Numbered from the stretch's first letter, positions 44,073 to 58,731 are shown. The stretch: 64,000 nucleotides of DNA from Megachile rotundata (GCF_050947335.1 NW_027473345.1:930001-994000); one strand, 5' to 3'. The notes: a model not told the origin generated them from the letters alone. Translations and numbers: made by a program.

Positions 44073-44996
44073 CTAATTGTATGCATGCGAAAGTATAATT
44101 CTGATTGTATGTTTGTGATAATATGATTGCGATTGTATGATTGTGACTGTATGATTGTGATTGTATGATTGTGATTGTGTGATTGTGATTGTATGATTGT
44201 GATTGTATGATTGTGATTGTTTGATTGTGATTGTATGATTATGATTGCATGATTGCGATTGTGTGATTGCGATTGTCTGATTGTGAATGTATGATTGTGA
44301 TTGCATGATTGTGATTCTATGATTGTGATTGTATGATTGTAATTGTATGAATTTGATTGTATGATTGTGACTGTATGATTGTGATTGTATGATTGTGATT
44401 GTATGATTGTGATTGTACGATTGTGGTTCTATGATTGTGATTGTATGATTGTGATTGTATGATTGCGATTGTATGATTGTGATTGTATAATTGTGATTGT
44501 GTGATTGCGTTTGTATGATTGTGATTGTATGATTGTGTTTGTATGATTGCGATTGTGTGATTGTGATTGTGTGAATGTGATTATATGATTGTGATTGTAT
44601 GATTGTGATTATATGATTGTGATTGTATGACTGTGATTGTATGATTGTGATTGTATGATTGTGATTGCATGATTGTGATTGTGTGATTGTGATTGTATGA
44701 TTGTGATTGTGTGATTGTGATTGTATGATTGTGATTGTATGATAGTGATTGTGTGATTGTGATTGTATGATTGTGATTGTATGATTGTGATTGTATGATT
44801 GTGATCGTATGATTGTGATTGTATGATTGTGATTGTATGGTAGTGATTGTATGATTGTAATTGTATGATTGTGATTGTATGATTGTGATTCTATGATTGT
44901 GATTGTATGATTGTAATTGTATGAATGTGATTGTATGATTGTGATTGTATGATTGTGATTGTGTGATTGCGTTTGTATGATTCTAATTGTATGCAT
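44073..44996. repeat. 924-bp module
   Basis: Carries the GAAAG variant shared with 34535-35458. Confidence 0.87.
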
Positions 44997-45371
44997 GTGA
45001 ATGTATAATTCTGATTGTATGATTGTGATTGTATGATTGTGATTGTGTGATTGTGATTGTATGATTGTGATTGTATGATTGTGATTGTATGATTGTGATT
45101 GTATGATAGTGATTGTGTGATTGTGATTGTATGATTGTGATTGTATGATTGTGATTGTATGATTGTCATTGTATGATTCTGACTGTAGAATTGTGATTGT
45201 ATGATTGTGATTGTAAGATTGTAATTGTATGATTGTGATTGTATGATTTTGATTGTATAATTGTGATTGTACGATAGTGATTGTGTGATTGTGATTGCAT
45301 GATTGTGATCCTATGATTGTGATTGTATGATTGTAATTGTACGATTGTGATTGTATGATTGTGATTGTATG

Positions 45372-45643
45372 ATTCTAGTTGCGTGATTGTGATTGTATGA
45401 TTGTGAATATATAATTGTATTAGAGTGACAGTTATTGCCGGATTGCTATTGGATAATTCTGATTGTATGATAGTGATTGTGTGATTGTGATTGTACGTTT
45501 GTGATTTGATGATTGTGACTGTATGATTGTAACTGTATGATAGAGATTGCGTAAATGTGATTGTGATTGCATGATCGTAGTTGTATGATTGTGAATGTAT
45601 GATTATGATTGCATGTTTGCGATTGTGCGACTGTGAATGTATG
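45372..45643. repeat. Composite 272-bp CCGG/slip block
   Basis: CCGG at 45438 and slip monomer at 45554-45573. Its last bases mark the left edge of the 11,954-bp-offset duplication. Confidence 0.93.
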
Positions 45644-46595
45644 ATTGTGATTGTATGATTGTGATTCTATGATTGTGATTGTATGATTGTTATTGTATGA
45701 ACGTGATTGTATGATTGTGATTGTATGATTGTGATAGTGTGATTGCGTTTGTATGATTCTAATTGTATGCATGTGAATGTATAATTCTGATTGTATGTTT
45801 GTGATAATATGATTGCGATTGCATGATTGAGACTGTATGATTGTGATTGTATGATTGCGATTGCCTGATTGCGATTGTGTGATTGTGACTGTATGATTGT
45901 GATTGTATGACTGTGATTGTATGATGGTGATTGTGTGATTGCGTTTGGATGATTCTAATTGTATGCATGTGAATGTATAATTCTGATTGTATGTTTGTGA
46001 TAATATGATTGCGATTGTATGATTGTTACTGTATGATTGTGATTGTATGATTGCGATTGTGTGATTGCGAATGTATGATTGTGATTGTATGATTGTGATT
46101 CTATGATTGCGAATGTATGATTGTGATTGTATGATTGTGATTCTATGATTGTGATTGTATGATTGTGATTGTATGATTGTGATTGTATGATTGCGATTGC
46201 CTGATTGCGATTGTGTGATTGTGACTGTATGATTGTGATTGTATGACTGTGATTGTATGATGGTGATTGTGTGATTGCGTTTGGATGATTCTAATTGTAT
46301 GCATGTGAATGTATAATTCTGATTGTATGTTTGTGATAATATGATTGCGATTGTATGATTGTTACTGTATGATTGTGATTGTATGATTGTGATTGTATGA
46401 TTGTGTTTGTATGATTGCGATTGTATGATTGTGATTGTATGATTGTGATTGTATGATTGTGATTGCATGATTGTGATTGTGTGATTGTGATTGTACGATT
46501 GTGGTTCTATGATTGTAATTGTATGATTGTTTTTGTATAATTGTGATTGTATGATTGTGATTGTATGATTGTGATTGTATGATTGTGACTGTATG

Positions 46596-46777
46596 ATTGT
46601 GATTGTACGATTGTGATTGTACGATTGTGATTGTACGATTGTGATTGTGTGATTGCGTTTGTATGATTCTAATTGTATGCATGTGAATGTATAATTCTGA
46701 TTGTATGTTTGCGATAATATGATTGCGATTGTATGATTGAGATTGTATGATTGAGATTGTACGATTGTGGTTCTATG
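46596..46777. repeat. 182-bp TACG-triplet block
   Basis: TTTGCGATAA at 46708, 9,538 bp from the copy at 37170. Confidence 0.9.
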
Positions 46778-48807
46778 ATTGTGATTGTATGATTGTGATT
46801 GTATGATTGCGATTGTATGATTGTGATTGTATGATTGTGATTGTGTGATTGTGATTGTATGACTGTGATTGTATGATTGTGATTGTGTGATTGTGATTGT
46901 ATGATTGTGATTGTATGATTGTGATCGTATGATTGTGATTGCATGATTGTGATTGTATGATTGTGACTCTATGATTGTGATTGTATGATTGTGATTGTAT
47001 GATTGTGATTGTATGATTGTGATTGTATGGTAGTGATTGTATGATTGTGATTGTACGATAGTAATTGTGTGATTGTGATTGCATGATTGTGATCCTATGA
47101 TTGTGATTGTATGATTGTAATTGTACGATTGTGATTGTATGATTGTGATTGTATGACTGTGATTGTATGATTGTGATTGTATAATTGTGATTGTATAATT
47201 GTGATTGCATGGTTGTGATTGTATGATTGTCATTGTACGATTGTGGTTGTACGATTGTGATTGTATGATTGTGATTGTATGATTGTGATTGTATGATTGT
47301 GATTGTATGATTGTGATTGTATGATTGTGATTGTATGATTGTGATTGTATGATTGTGATTGTATGATTGTGATTGTATGATTGTGATTGTATGATTGTGA
47401 TTGTGTGATTGCGTTTGTATGATTCTAATTGTATGCATGCGAATGTATAATTCTGATTGTATGTTTGTGATAATATGATTGCGATTGTATGATTGTGACT
47501 GTATGATTGTGATTGTATGATTGTGATTGTGTGATTGTGATTGTATGATTGTGATTGTATGATTGTGATTGTTTGATTGTGATTGTATGATTATGATTGC
47601 ATGATTGCGATTGTGTGATTGCGATTGTCTGATTGTGAATGTATGATTGTGATTGCATGATTGTGATTCTATGATTGTGATTGTATGATTGTAATTGTAT
47701 GAATTTGATTGTATGATTGTGACTGTATGATTGTGATTGTATGATTGTGATTGTATGATTGTGATTGTACGATTGTGGTTCTATGATTGTGATTGTATGA
47801 TTGTGATTGTATGATTGCGATTGTATGATTGTGATTGTATAATTGTGATTGTGTGATTGCGTTTGTATGATTGTGATTGTATGATTGTGTTTGTATGATT
47901 GCGATTGTGTGATTGTGATTGTGTGAATGTGATTATATGATTGTGATTGTATGATTGTGATTATATGATTGTGATTGTATGACCGTGATTGTATGATTGT
48001 GATTGTATGATTGTGATTGCATGATTGTGATTGTGTGATTGTGATTGTATGATTGTGATTCTATGATTGTGATTGTATGATTGTTATTGTATGAACGTGA
48101 TTGTATGATTGTGATTGTATGATTGTGATAGTGTGATTGCGTTTGTATGATTCTAATTGTATGCATGTGAATGTATAATTCTGATTGTATGTTTGTGATA
48201 ATATGATTGCGATTGCATGATTGAGACTGTATGATTGTGATTGTATGATTGCGATTGTCTGATTGCGATTGTGTGATTGCGAATGTATGATTGTGATTGT
48301 ATGATTGTGATTCTATGATTGCGAATGTATGATTGTGATTGTATGATTGTGATTCTATGATTGTGATTGTATGATTGTGATTGTATGATTGTGATTGTAT
48401 GATTGCGATTGCCTGATTGCGATTGTGTGATTGTGACTGTATGATTGTGATTGTATGACTGTGATTGTATGATGGTGATTGTGTGATTGCGTTTGGATGA
48501 TTCTAATTGTATGCATGTGAATGTATAATTCTGATTGTATGTTTGTGATAATATGATTGCGATTGTATGATTGTTACTGTATGATTGTGATTGTATGATT
48601 GTGATTGTATGATTGTGTTTGTATGATTGCGATTGTATGATTGTGATTGTATGATTGTGATTGTATGATTGTGATTGCATGATTGTGATTGTGTGATTGT
48701 GATTGTACGATTGTGGTTCTATGATTGTAATTGTATGATTGTTTTTGTATAATTGTGATTGTATGATTGTGATTGTATGATTGTGATTGTATGATTGTGA
48801 CTGTATG

Positions 48808-48989
48808 ATTGTGATTGTACGATTGTGATTGTACGATTGTGATTGTACGATTGTGATTGTGTGATTGCGTTTGTATGATTCTAATTGTATGCATGTGAAT
48901 GTATAATTCTGATTGTATGTTTGCGATAATATGATTGCGATTGTATGATTGAGATTGTATGATTGAGATTGTACGATTGTGGTTCTATG
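48808..48989. repeat. 182-bp TACG-triplet block
   Basis: TTTGCGATAA at 48920. It lies only 2,212 bp from the previous copy because the CCGG block is absent between them: a module junction near 48,060 jumps from inside a 924-bp module to GTTATTGTATGAACGTG. Confidence 0.9.
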
Positions 48990-49650
48990 ATTGTGATTGT
49001 ATGATTGTGATTGTATGATTGCGATTGTATGATTGTGATTGTATGATTGTGATTGTGTGATTGTGATTGTATGACTGTGATTGTATGATTGTGATTGTGT
49101 GATTGTGATTGTATGATTGTGATTGTATGATTGTGATTGTATGATTGTGATTGCATGATTGTGATTGTATGATTGTGATTCTATGATTGTGATTGTATGA
49201 TTGTGATTGTATGATTGTGATTGTATGATTGTGATTGTATGGTAGTGATTGTATGATTGTGATTGTACGATAGTAATTGTGTGATTGTGATTGCATGATT
49301 GTGATCCTATGATTGTGATTGTATGATTGTAATTGTACGATTGTGATTGTATGATTGTGATTGTATGACTGTGATTGTATGATTGTGATTGTATAATTGT
49401 GATTGTATAATTGTGATTGTATAATTGTGATTGCATGGTTGTGATTGTATGATTGTCATTGTACGATTGTGGTTGTACGATTGTGATTGTATGATTGTGA
49501 TTGTATGATTGTGATTGTATGATTGTGATTGTATGATTGTGATTGTATGATTGTGATTGTATGATTGTGATTGTATGATTGTGATTGTATGATTGTGATT
49601 GTATGATTGTGATTGTATGATTGTGATTGTGTGATTGCGTTTGTATGATT

Positions 49651-50574
49651 CTAATTGTATGCATGCGAATGTATAATTCTGATTGTATGTTTGTGATAAT
49701 ATGATTGCGATTGTATGATTGTGACTGTATGATTGTGATTGTATGATTGTGATTGTGTGATTGTGATTGTATGATTGTGATTGTATGATTGTGATTGTTT
49801 GATTGTGATTGTATGATTATGATTGCATGATTGCGATTGTGTGATTGCGATTGTCTGATTGTGAATGTATGATTGTGATTGCATGATTGTGATTCTATGA
49901 TTGTGATTGTATGATTGTAATTGTATGAATTTGATTGTATGATTGTGACTGTATGATTGTGATTGTATGATTGTGATTGTATGATTGTGATTGTACGATT
50001 GTGGTTCTATGATTGTGATTGTATGATTGTGATTGTATGATTGCGATTGTATGATTGTGATTGTATCATTGTGATTGTGTGATTGCGTTTGTATGATTGT
50101 GATTGTATGATTGTGTTTGTATGATTGCGATTGTGTGATTGTGATTGTGTGAATGTGATTGTATAATTGTGATTGTATGATTGTGATTATATGATTGTGA
50201 TTGTATGACTGTGATTGTATGATTGTGATTGTATGATTGTGAGTGCATGATTGTGATTGTGTGATTGTGATTGCATGATTGTGATTGCATGATTGTGATT
50301 GTATGATTGTGATTGTATGATAGTGATTGTGTGATTGTGATTGTATGATTGTGATTGTATGATTGTGATTGTATGATTGTGATTGTATGATTGTGATTGT
50401 ATGATTGTGATTGTATGGTAGTGATTGTATGATTGTAATTGTATGATTGTGATTGTATGATTGTGATTCTATGATTGTGATTGTATGATTGTAATTGTAT
50501 GAATGTGATTGTATGATTGTGATTGTATGATTGTGATTGTGTGATTGCGTTTGTATGATTCTAATTGTATGCAT
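49651..50574. repeat. 924-bp module
   Basis: Same bounds and markers. Carries GTGAGTGCATG near 50,240, shared only with 61605-62528. Confidence 0.87.
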
Positions 50575-50963
50575 GTGAATGTATAATTCTGATTGTATGA
50601 TTGTGATTGTATGATTGTGATTGTGTGATTGTGATTGTATGATTGTGATTGTATGATTGTGATTGTATGATTGTGATTGTATGATTGTGATTGTATGATA
50701 GTGATTGTGTGATTGTGATTGTATGATTGTGATTGTATGATTGTGATTGTATGATTGTCATTGTATGATTCTGATTGTAGAATTGTGATTGTATGATTGT
50801 GATTGTAAGATTGTAATTGTATGATTGTGATTGTATGATTTTGATTGTATAATTGTGATTGTACGATAGTGATTGTGTGATTGTGATTGCATGATTGTGA
50901 TCCTATGATTGTGATTGTATGATTGTAATTGTACGATTGTGATTGTATGATTGTGATTGTATG

Positions 50964-51235
50964 ATTCTAGTTGCGTGATTGTGATTGTATGATTGTGAAT
51001 ATATAATTGTATTAGAGTGACAGTTATTGCCGGATTGCTATTGGATAATTCTGATTGTATGATAGTGATTGTGTGATTGTGATTGTACGTTTGTGATTTT
51101 ATGATTGTGACTATATGATTGTAACTGTATGATAGAGATTGCGTAAATGTGATTGTGATCGCATGATCGTAGTTGTATGATTGTGAATGTATGATTATGA
51201 TTGCATGTTTGCGATTGTGCGACTGTGAATGTATG
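50964..51235. repeat. Composite 272-bp block, right-hand subtype
   Basis: CCGG at 51030. The slip monomer at 51146-51165 reads GATCGCATG instead of GATTGCATG, and ATTTTATG replaces the ATTTGATG of the eight copies to the left. Private ACTATATG. Confidence 0.93.
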
Positions 51236-51291
51236 ATTGTGATTGTATGATTGTGATTCTATGATTGTGATTGTATGATTGTGACTGTGTG

Positions 51292-51473
51292 ATTGTGATT
51301 GTACGATTGTGATTGTACGATTGTGATTGTACGATTGTGATTGTGTGATTGCGTTTGTATGATTCTAATTGTATGCATGTGAATGTATAATTCTGATTGT
51401 ATGTTTGCGATAATATGATTGCGATTGTATGATTGAGATTGTATGATTGAGATTGTACGATTGTGGTTCTATG
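51292..51473. repeat. 182-bp TACG-triplet block
   Basis: TTTGCGATAA at 51404. Confidence 0.9.
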
Positions 51474-53027
51474 ATTGTGATTGTATGATTGTGATTGTAT
51501 GATTGTGATTGTATGATTGCGATTGTATGATTGTGATTGTATGATTGTGATTGTGTGATTGTGATTGTATGACTGTGATTGTATGATTGTGATTGTGTGA
51601 TTGTGATTGTATGATTGTGATTGTATGATTGTGATTGTATGATTGTGATTGTATGATTGTGATTGTATGATTGTGATTCTATGATTGTGATTGTATGATT
51701 GTGATTGTATGATTGTGATTGTATGATTGTGATTGTATGGTAGTGATTGTATGATTGTGATTGTACGATAGTAATTGTGTGATTGTGATTGCATGATTGT
51801 GATCCTATGATTGTGATTGTATGATTGTAATTGTACGATTGTGATTGTATGATTGTGATTGTATGACTGTGATTGTATGATTGTGATTGTATAATTGTGA
51901 TTGTATAATTGTGATTGCATGGTTGTGATTGTATGATTGTCATTGTACGATTGTGGTTGTACGATTGTGATTGTATGATTGTGATTGTATGATTGTGATT
52001 GTATGATTGTGATTGTATGATTGTGATTGTATGATTGTGATTGTATGATTGTGATTGTATGATTGTGATTGTATGATTGTGATTGTATGGTAGTGATTGT
52101 ATGATTGTGATTGTACGATAGTAATTGTGTGATTGTGATTGCATGATTGTGATCCTATGATTGTGATTGTATGATTGTAATTGTACGATTGTGATTGTAT
52201 GATTGTGATTGTATGATTGTGATTATATGATTGTGATTGTATGACTGTGATTGTATGATTGTGATTGTATGATTGTGATTGCATGATTGTGATTGTGTGA
52301 TTGTGATTGTATGATTGTGATTGTATGATTGTGATTGTATGATTGTGATTGTATGATAGTGATTGTGTGATTGTGATTGTATGATTGTGATTGTATGATT
52401 GTGATTGTATGATTGTGATTGTATGATTGTGATTGTATGATTGTGATTGTATGATTGTGATTGTATGATTGTGATTGTATGGTAGTGATTGTATGATTGT
52501 AATTGTATGATTGTGATTGTATGATTGTGATTCTATGATTGTGATTGTATGATTGCAATTGTATGAATGTGATTGTATGATTGTGATTGTATGATTGTGA
52601 TTGTGTGATTGCGTTTGTATGATTCTAATTGTATGCATGTGAATGTATAATTCTGATTGTATGATTGTGATTGTATGATTGTGATTGTGTGATTGTGATT
52701 GTATGATTGTGATTGTATGATTGTGATTGTATGATTGTGATTGTATGATTGTGATTGTATGATAGTGATTGTGTGATTGTGATTGTATGATTGTGATTGT
52801 ATGATTGTGATTGTATGATTGTCATTGTATGATTCTGATTGTAGAATTGTGATTTTATGATTGTGATTGTAAGATTGTAATTGTATGATTGTGATTGTAT
52901 GATTTTGATTGTATAATTGTGATTGTACGATAGTGATTGTGTGATTGTGATTGCATGATTGTGATCCTATGATTGTGATTGTATGATTGTAATTGTACGA
53001 TTGTGATTGTATGATTGTGATTGTATG

Positions 53028-53299
53028 ATTCTAGTTGCGTGATTGTGATTGTATGATTGTGAATATATAATTGTATTAGAGTGACAGTTATTGCCGGATT
53101 GCTATTGGATAATTCTGATTGTATGATAGTGATTGTGTGATTGTGATTGTACGTTTGTGATTTTATGATTGTGACTGTATGATTGTAACTGTATGATAGA
53201 GATTGCGTAAATGTGATTGTGATCGCATGATCGTAGTTGTATGATTGTGAATGTATGATTATGATTGCATGTTTGCGATTGTGCGACTGTGAATGTATG
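53028..53299. repeat. Composite 272-bp block, right-hand subtype
   Basis: CCGG at 53094 and slip monomer at 53210-53229 with GATCGCATG. Only 2,064 bp from the previous copy, the shortest spacing in the window. Confidence 0.93.
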
Positions 53300-55663
53300 A
53301 TTGTGATTGTATGATTGTGATTCTATGATTGTGATTGTATGATTGTTATTGTATGAACGTGATTGTATGATTGTGATTGTATGATTGTGATAGTGTGATT
53401 GCGTTTGTATGATTCTAATTGTATGCATGTGAATGTATAATTCTGATTGTATGTTTGTGATAATATGATTGCGATTGCATGATTGAGACTGTATGATTGT
53501 GATTGTATGGTTGTTATTGTATGATTGTGATTGTATGATTGTGATTCTATGATTGAGATTGTATGATTGTGATTGTATGATTGTGATTGTATGATTGCGA
53601 TTGTATGATTGTGATTGTATGATTGTGATTGTATGATTTCGATTGTATCATTGTGATTGTATGATTGTGGTTGTATGATTGTGATTGTATGATTGTGATT
53701 GTATGATTGTGATTGTATGATTGTGATTGTATGATTGTTATTGTATGATTGTGATTGTATGATTGTGATTGTATGATTGTGATTATATGATTGTGATTGT
53801 ATGATTGTGATTGTATGATTGCGATTGTCTGATTGCGATTGTGTGATTGCGAATGTATGATTGTGATTGTATGATTGTGATTCTATGATTGCGAATGTAT
53901 GATTGTGATTGTATGATTGTGATTCTATGATTGTGATTGTATGATTGTGATTGTATGATTGTGATTGTATGATTGCGATTGCCTGATTGCGATTGTGTGA
54001 TTGTGACTGTATGATTGTGATTGTATGACTGTGATTGTATGATGGTGATTGTGTGATTGCGTTTGTATGATGCTAATTGTATGCATGTGAATGTATAATT
54101 CTGATTGTATGTTTGTGATAATATGATTGCGATTGTAGGATTGTGATTGTATGATTGTGATTGTATGATTGTGATTGTATGATTGTGATTGTATGATTGT
54201 TATTGTATGATTGTGATTGTATGATTGTGATTGTATGATTGTGATTGTATGATTGTGATTGTATGATTGTGATTGTATGATTGCGATTGTCTGATTGCGA
54301 TTGTGTGATTGCGAATGTATGATTGTGATTGTATGATTGTGATTCTATGATTGTGATTGTATGATTGTGATTGTATGATTGTGATTGTATGATTGTGATT
54401 GTATGATTGTGGTTGTATGATTGTGATTGTATGATTGTGATTGTATGATTGTGATGGTGTGATTGTGATTGCATGATTGTGATTGCATGATTGTGATGGT
54501 ATGATGGTGATTGTGTGATTGCGTTTGTATGATGCTAATTGTATGCATGTGAATGTATAATTCTGATTGTATGTTTGTGATAATATGATTGCGATTGTAG
54601 GATTGTGATTGTATGATTGTGATTGTAAGATTGTAATTGTATGATTGTGATTGTATGATTGTGATTGTATGATTGCGATTGTCTGATTGCGATTGTGTGA
54701 TTGTGAATGTATGATTGCGATTCTATGATTGTGATTGTATGATTGTAATTGCATGAATGTGATTGTATGATTGTGATTGTATGATTGTGATTGTGTGATT
54801 GCGTTTGTATGATTGTGATTGTATGATTGTGATTGTATGATTGTGATTGTATGATTGTGATTGTATGATTGTGATTGTATGATTGTGATTGTATGATTGT
54901 GATTGTGTGATTGCGTTTGTATGATTCTAATTGTATGCATGCGAATGTATAATTCTGATTGTATGTTTGTGATAATATGATTGCGATTGTATGATTCAGA
55001 TTGTATGATTGTGATTGTATGCTTGTGATTGTATGATTGTGATTGTATGATTGTGATTGTATGATTGTGATTGTATGATTGCGATTGTCTGATTGCGATT
55101 GTGTGATTGTGACTGTATGATTGTGATTGTATGATTGTGATTCTATGATTGTGATTGTATGATTGTAATTGTATGAACGTGATTGTATGATTGTGATTGT
55201 ATGATTGTGATTGTGTGATTGTGATTGTATGATTGTGATTGTGTGATTGTGATTGTATGATTGTGATTGTATGATTGTGATTGTATGACTGTGATTGTAT
55301 GATTGTGATTGTATAATTGTGATTGTATAATTGTGATTGCATGGTTGTGATTGTATGATTGTCATTGTACGATTGTGGTTTTACGATTGTGATTGTATGA
55401 TTGTGATTGTATGATTGTGATTGTAAGATTGTGATTGTATGATTGTGATTGTATGATTGTGATTGTATGATTGTGATTGTGTGATTGCGTTTGTATGATT
55501 CTAATTGTATGCATGCGAATGTATAATTCTGATTGTATGTTTGTGATAATATGATTGCGATTGTATGATTGTGACTGTATGATTGTGATTGTATGATTGT
55601 GATTGTGTGATTGCGATTGTCTGATTGCGATTGTATGATTGTGATTGTATGATTGCGATTGTA

Positions 55664-56296
55664 TGATTGTGATTGTATCATTGTGATTGTGTGATTGCGT
55701 TTGTATGATTGTGATTGTATGATTGTGATTGTATGGTAGTGATTGTATGATTGTAATTGTATGATTGTGATTGTATGATTGTGATTCTATGATTGTGATT
55801 GTATGATTGTACTTGTATGAATTTGATTGCATGATTGTGATTGTATGATTGTGATTGTGTGATTGCGTTTGTATGATTCTAATTGTATGCATGTGAATGT
55901 ATAATTCTGATTGTATGTTTGTGATAATATGATTGCGATTGTATGATTGAGATTGTATGATTGTGATTGTGTGATTGCGTTTGGATGATTCTAATTGTAT
56001 GCATGTGAATGTATAATTCTGATTGTATGTTTGTGATAATATGATTGCGATTGTATGATTGTTACTGTATGATTGTGATTGTATGATTGTGTTTGTATGA
56101 TTGCGATTGTATGATTGTGATTGTGTGAATGTGATTGTATGATTGTGATTTTATGATTGTGATTATATGATTGTGATTGTATGACTGTGATTGTATGATT
56201 GTGATTGTATGATTGTGATTGCATGATTGTGATTGTGTGATTGTGATTGTATGATTGTGATTGTATGATTGTGATTGTATGATTGTGATTGTATGA
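55664..56296. repeat. 700-bp-offset local duplication, copy 1
   Basis: GTATCATTG at 55676, GTATGGTAG, GTACTTG/AATTTG, GTTTGGATG and GTTACTG recur in the same order 700 bp (50 monomers) downstream. A related single copy lies at about 12.13-12.75 kb. Confidence 0.88.
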
Positions 56297-56363
56297 TAGT
56301 GATTGTGTGATTGTGATTGTATGATTGTGATTGTATGATTGTGATTGTATGATTGTGATTGTA

Positions 56364-56996
56364 TGATTGTGATTGTATCATTGTGATTGTGTGATTGCGT
56401 TTGTATGATTGTGATTGTATGATTGTGATTGTATGGTAGTGATTGTATGATTGTAATTGTATGATTGTGATTGTATGATTGTGATTCTATGATTGTGATT
56501 GTATGATTGTACTTGTATGAATTTGATTGTATGATTGTGATTGTATGATTGTGATTGTGTGATTGCGTTTGTATGATTCTAATTGTATGCATGTGAATGT
56601 ATAATTCTGATTGTATGTTTGTGATAATATGATTGCGTTTGTATGATTGAGATTGTATGATTGTGATTGTGTGATTGCGTTTGGATGATTCTAATTGTAT
56701 GCATGTGAATGTATAATTCTGATTGTATGTTTGTGATAATATGATTGCGATTGTATGATTGTTACTGTATGATTGTGATTGTATGATTGTGTTTGTATGA
56801 TTGCGATTGTATGATTGTGATTGTGTGAATGTGATTGTATGATTGTGATTTTATGATTGTGATTATATGATTGTGATTGTATGACTGTGATTGTATGATT
56901 GTGATTGTATGATTGTGATTGCATGATTGTGATTGTGTGATTGTGATTGTATGATTGTGATTGTATGATTGTGATTGTATGATTGTGATTGTATGA
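56364..56996. repeat. 700-bp-offset local duplication, copy 2
   Basis: Copy of 55664-56296 with small differences, for example ATTGCGTTTG near 56,634 where copy 1 has ATTGCGATTG. Confidence 0.88.
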
Positions 56997-58549
56997 TTGT
57001 GATTGTATGATTGTGATTGTATGATTGCGATTGTCTGATTGCGATTGTGTGATTGCGAATGTATGATTGTGATTGTATGATTGTGATTCTATGATTGTGA
57101 TTGTATGATTGTGATTGTATGATTGTGATTGTATGATTGTGATTGTATGATTGTGCTTGTATGATTGTGATTGTATGATTGTGATTGTATGATTGTGATT
57201 GTATGATTGTGATTGTATGATTGCGATTGTCTGATTGCGATTGTGTGATTGCGAATGTATGATTGTGATTGTATGATTGTGATTCTATGATTGTGATTGT
57301 ATGATTGTGATTGTATGATTGTGATTGTATGATTGTGATTGTATGATTGTGATTGTATGATTGTGATTGTATGATTGTGATGGTGTGATTGTGATTGCAT
57401 GATTGTGATTGCATGATTGTGGTTGCATGATTGTGATTGCATGATTGTGATTGTATGATGGTGATTGTGTGATTGCGTTTGTATGATGCTAATTGTATGC
57501 ATGTGAATGTATAATTCTGATTGTATGTTTGTGATAATATGATTGCGATTGTAGGATTGTGATTGTATGATTGTGATTGTAAGATTGTAATTGTATGATT
57601 GTGATTGTATGATTGTGATTCTATGATTGTGATTGTATGATTGTTATTGTATGAACGTGATTGTATGATTGTGATTGTATGATTGTGATAGTGTGATTGC
57701 GTTTGTATGATTCTAATTGTATGCATGTGAATGTATAATTCTGATTGTATGTTTGTGATAATATGATTGCGATTGCATGATTGAGACTGTATGATTGTGA
57801 TTGTATGATTGCGATTGCCTGATTGCGATTGTGTGATTGTGACTGTATGATTGTGATTGTATGACTGTGATTGTATGATGGTGATTGTGTGATTGCGTTT
57901 GGATGATTCTAATTGTATGCATGTGAATGTATAATTCTGATTGTATGTTTGTGATAATATGATTGCGATTGTATGATTGTTACTGTATGATTGTGATTGT
58001 ATGATTGCGATTGTGTGATTGCGAATGTATGATTGTGATTGTATGATTGTGATTCTATGATTGCGAATGTATGATTGTGATTGTATGATTGTGATTCTAT
58101 GATTGTGATTGTATGATTGTGATTGTATGATTGTGATTGTATGATTGCGATTGCCTGATTGCGATTGTGTGATTGTGACTGTATGATTGTGATTGTATGA
58201 CTGTGATTGTATGATGGTGATTGTGTGATTGCGTTTGGATGATTCTAATTGTATGCATGTGAATGTATAATTCTGATTGTATGTTTGTGATAATATGATT
58301 GCGATTGTATGATTGTTACTGTATGATTGTGATTGTATGATTGTGATTGTATGATTGTGTTTGTATGATTGCGATTGTATGATTGTGATTGTATGATTGT
58401 GATTGTATGATTGTGATTGCATGATTGTGATTGTGTGATTGTGATTGTACGATTGTGGTTCTATGATTGTAATTGTATGATTGTTTTTGTATAATTGTGA
58501 TTGTATGATTGTGATTGTATGATTGTGATTGTATGATTGTGACTGTATG

Positions 58550-58731
58550 ATTGTGATTGTACGATTGTGATTGTACGATTGTGATTGTACGATTGTGATT
58601 GTGTGATTGCGTTTGTATGATTCTAATTGTATGCATGTGAATGTATAATTCTGATTGTATGTTTGCGATAATATGATTGCGATTGTATGATTGAGATTGT
58701 ATGATTGAGATTGTACGATTGTGGTTCTATG
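58550..58731. repeat. 182-bp TACG-triplet block
   Basis: TTTGCGATAA at 58662. Confidence 0.9.

Larger units (their letters stand above)
37641..47180. repeat. 9.53-kb tandem duplication, copy 2
   Basis: Follows copy 1 directly. Identity continues to 47182, where GTATA in this copy faces GTATG at 37645. It contains 272-bp blocks at 39032, 41922 and 45372. Few substitutions are visible; one example is GATTATATG near 39,829 where copy 1 has GATTGTATG. Confidence 0.92.
45638..52046. repeat. Segmental duplication C, copy 1 (11,954-bp offset)
   Basis: Matches 57,592-64,000. Left of 45638 the match breaks (GTGAATG against GTAATTG). Within 6.4 kb I noticed only three differences: GACCGTG near 47,983, GATTGTATG near 49,529 against GATTATATG, and ACTATATG near 51,111. 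The offset is 853 monomers plus 12 bp, as expected for two slip monomers in between. Confidence 0.94.
53440..57592. repeat. Island of left-type (older) sequence
   Basis: Carries the GATGCTA-before-ATGCAT variant (ATGCTA at 54070, 54532 and 57485). Otherwise this is found only at 5.9-12.9 kb. The island lacks CCGG and 182-bp blocks. Monomer order resembles 5.4-6.4 kb and 9.9-12.9 kb. It sits between two core-type segments. The left edge is approximate. Confidence 0.75.
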
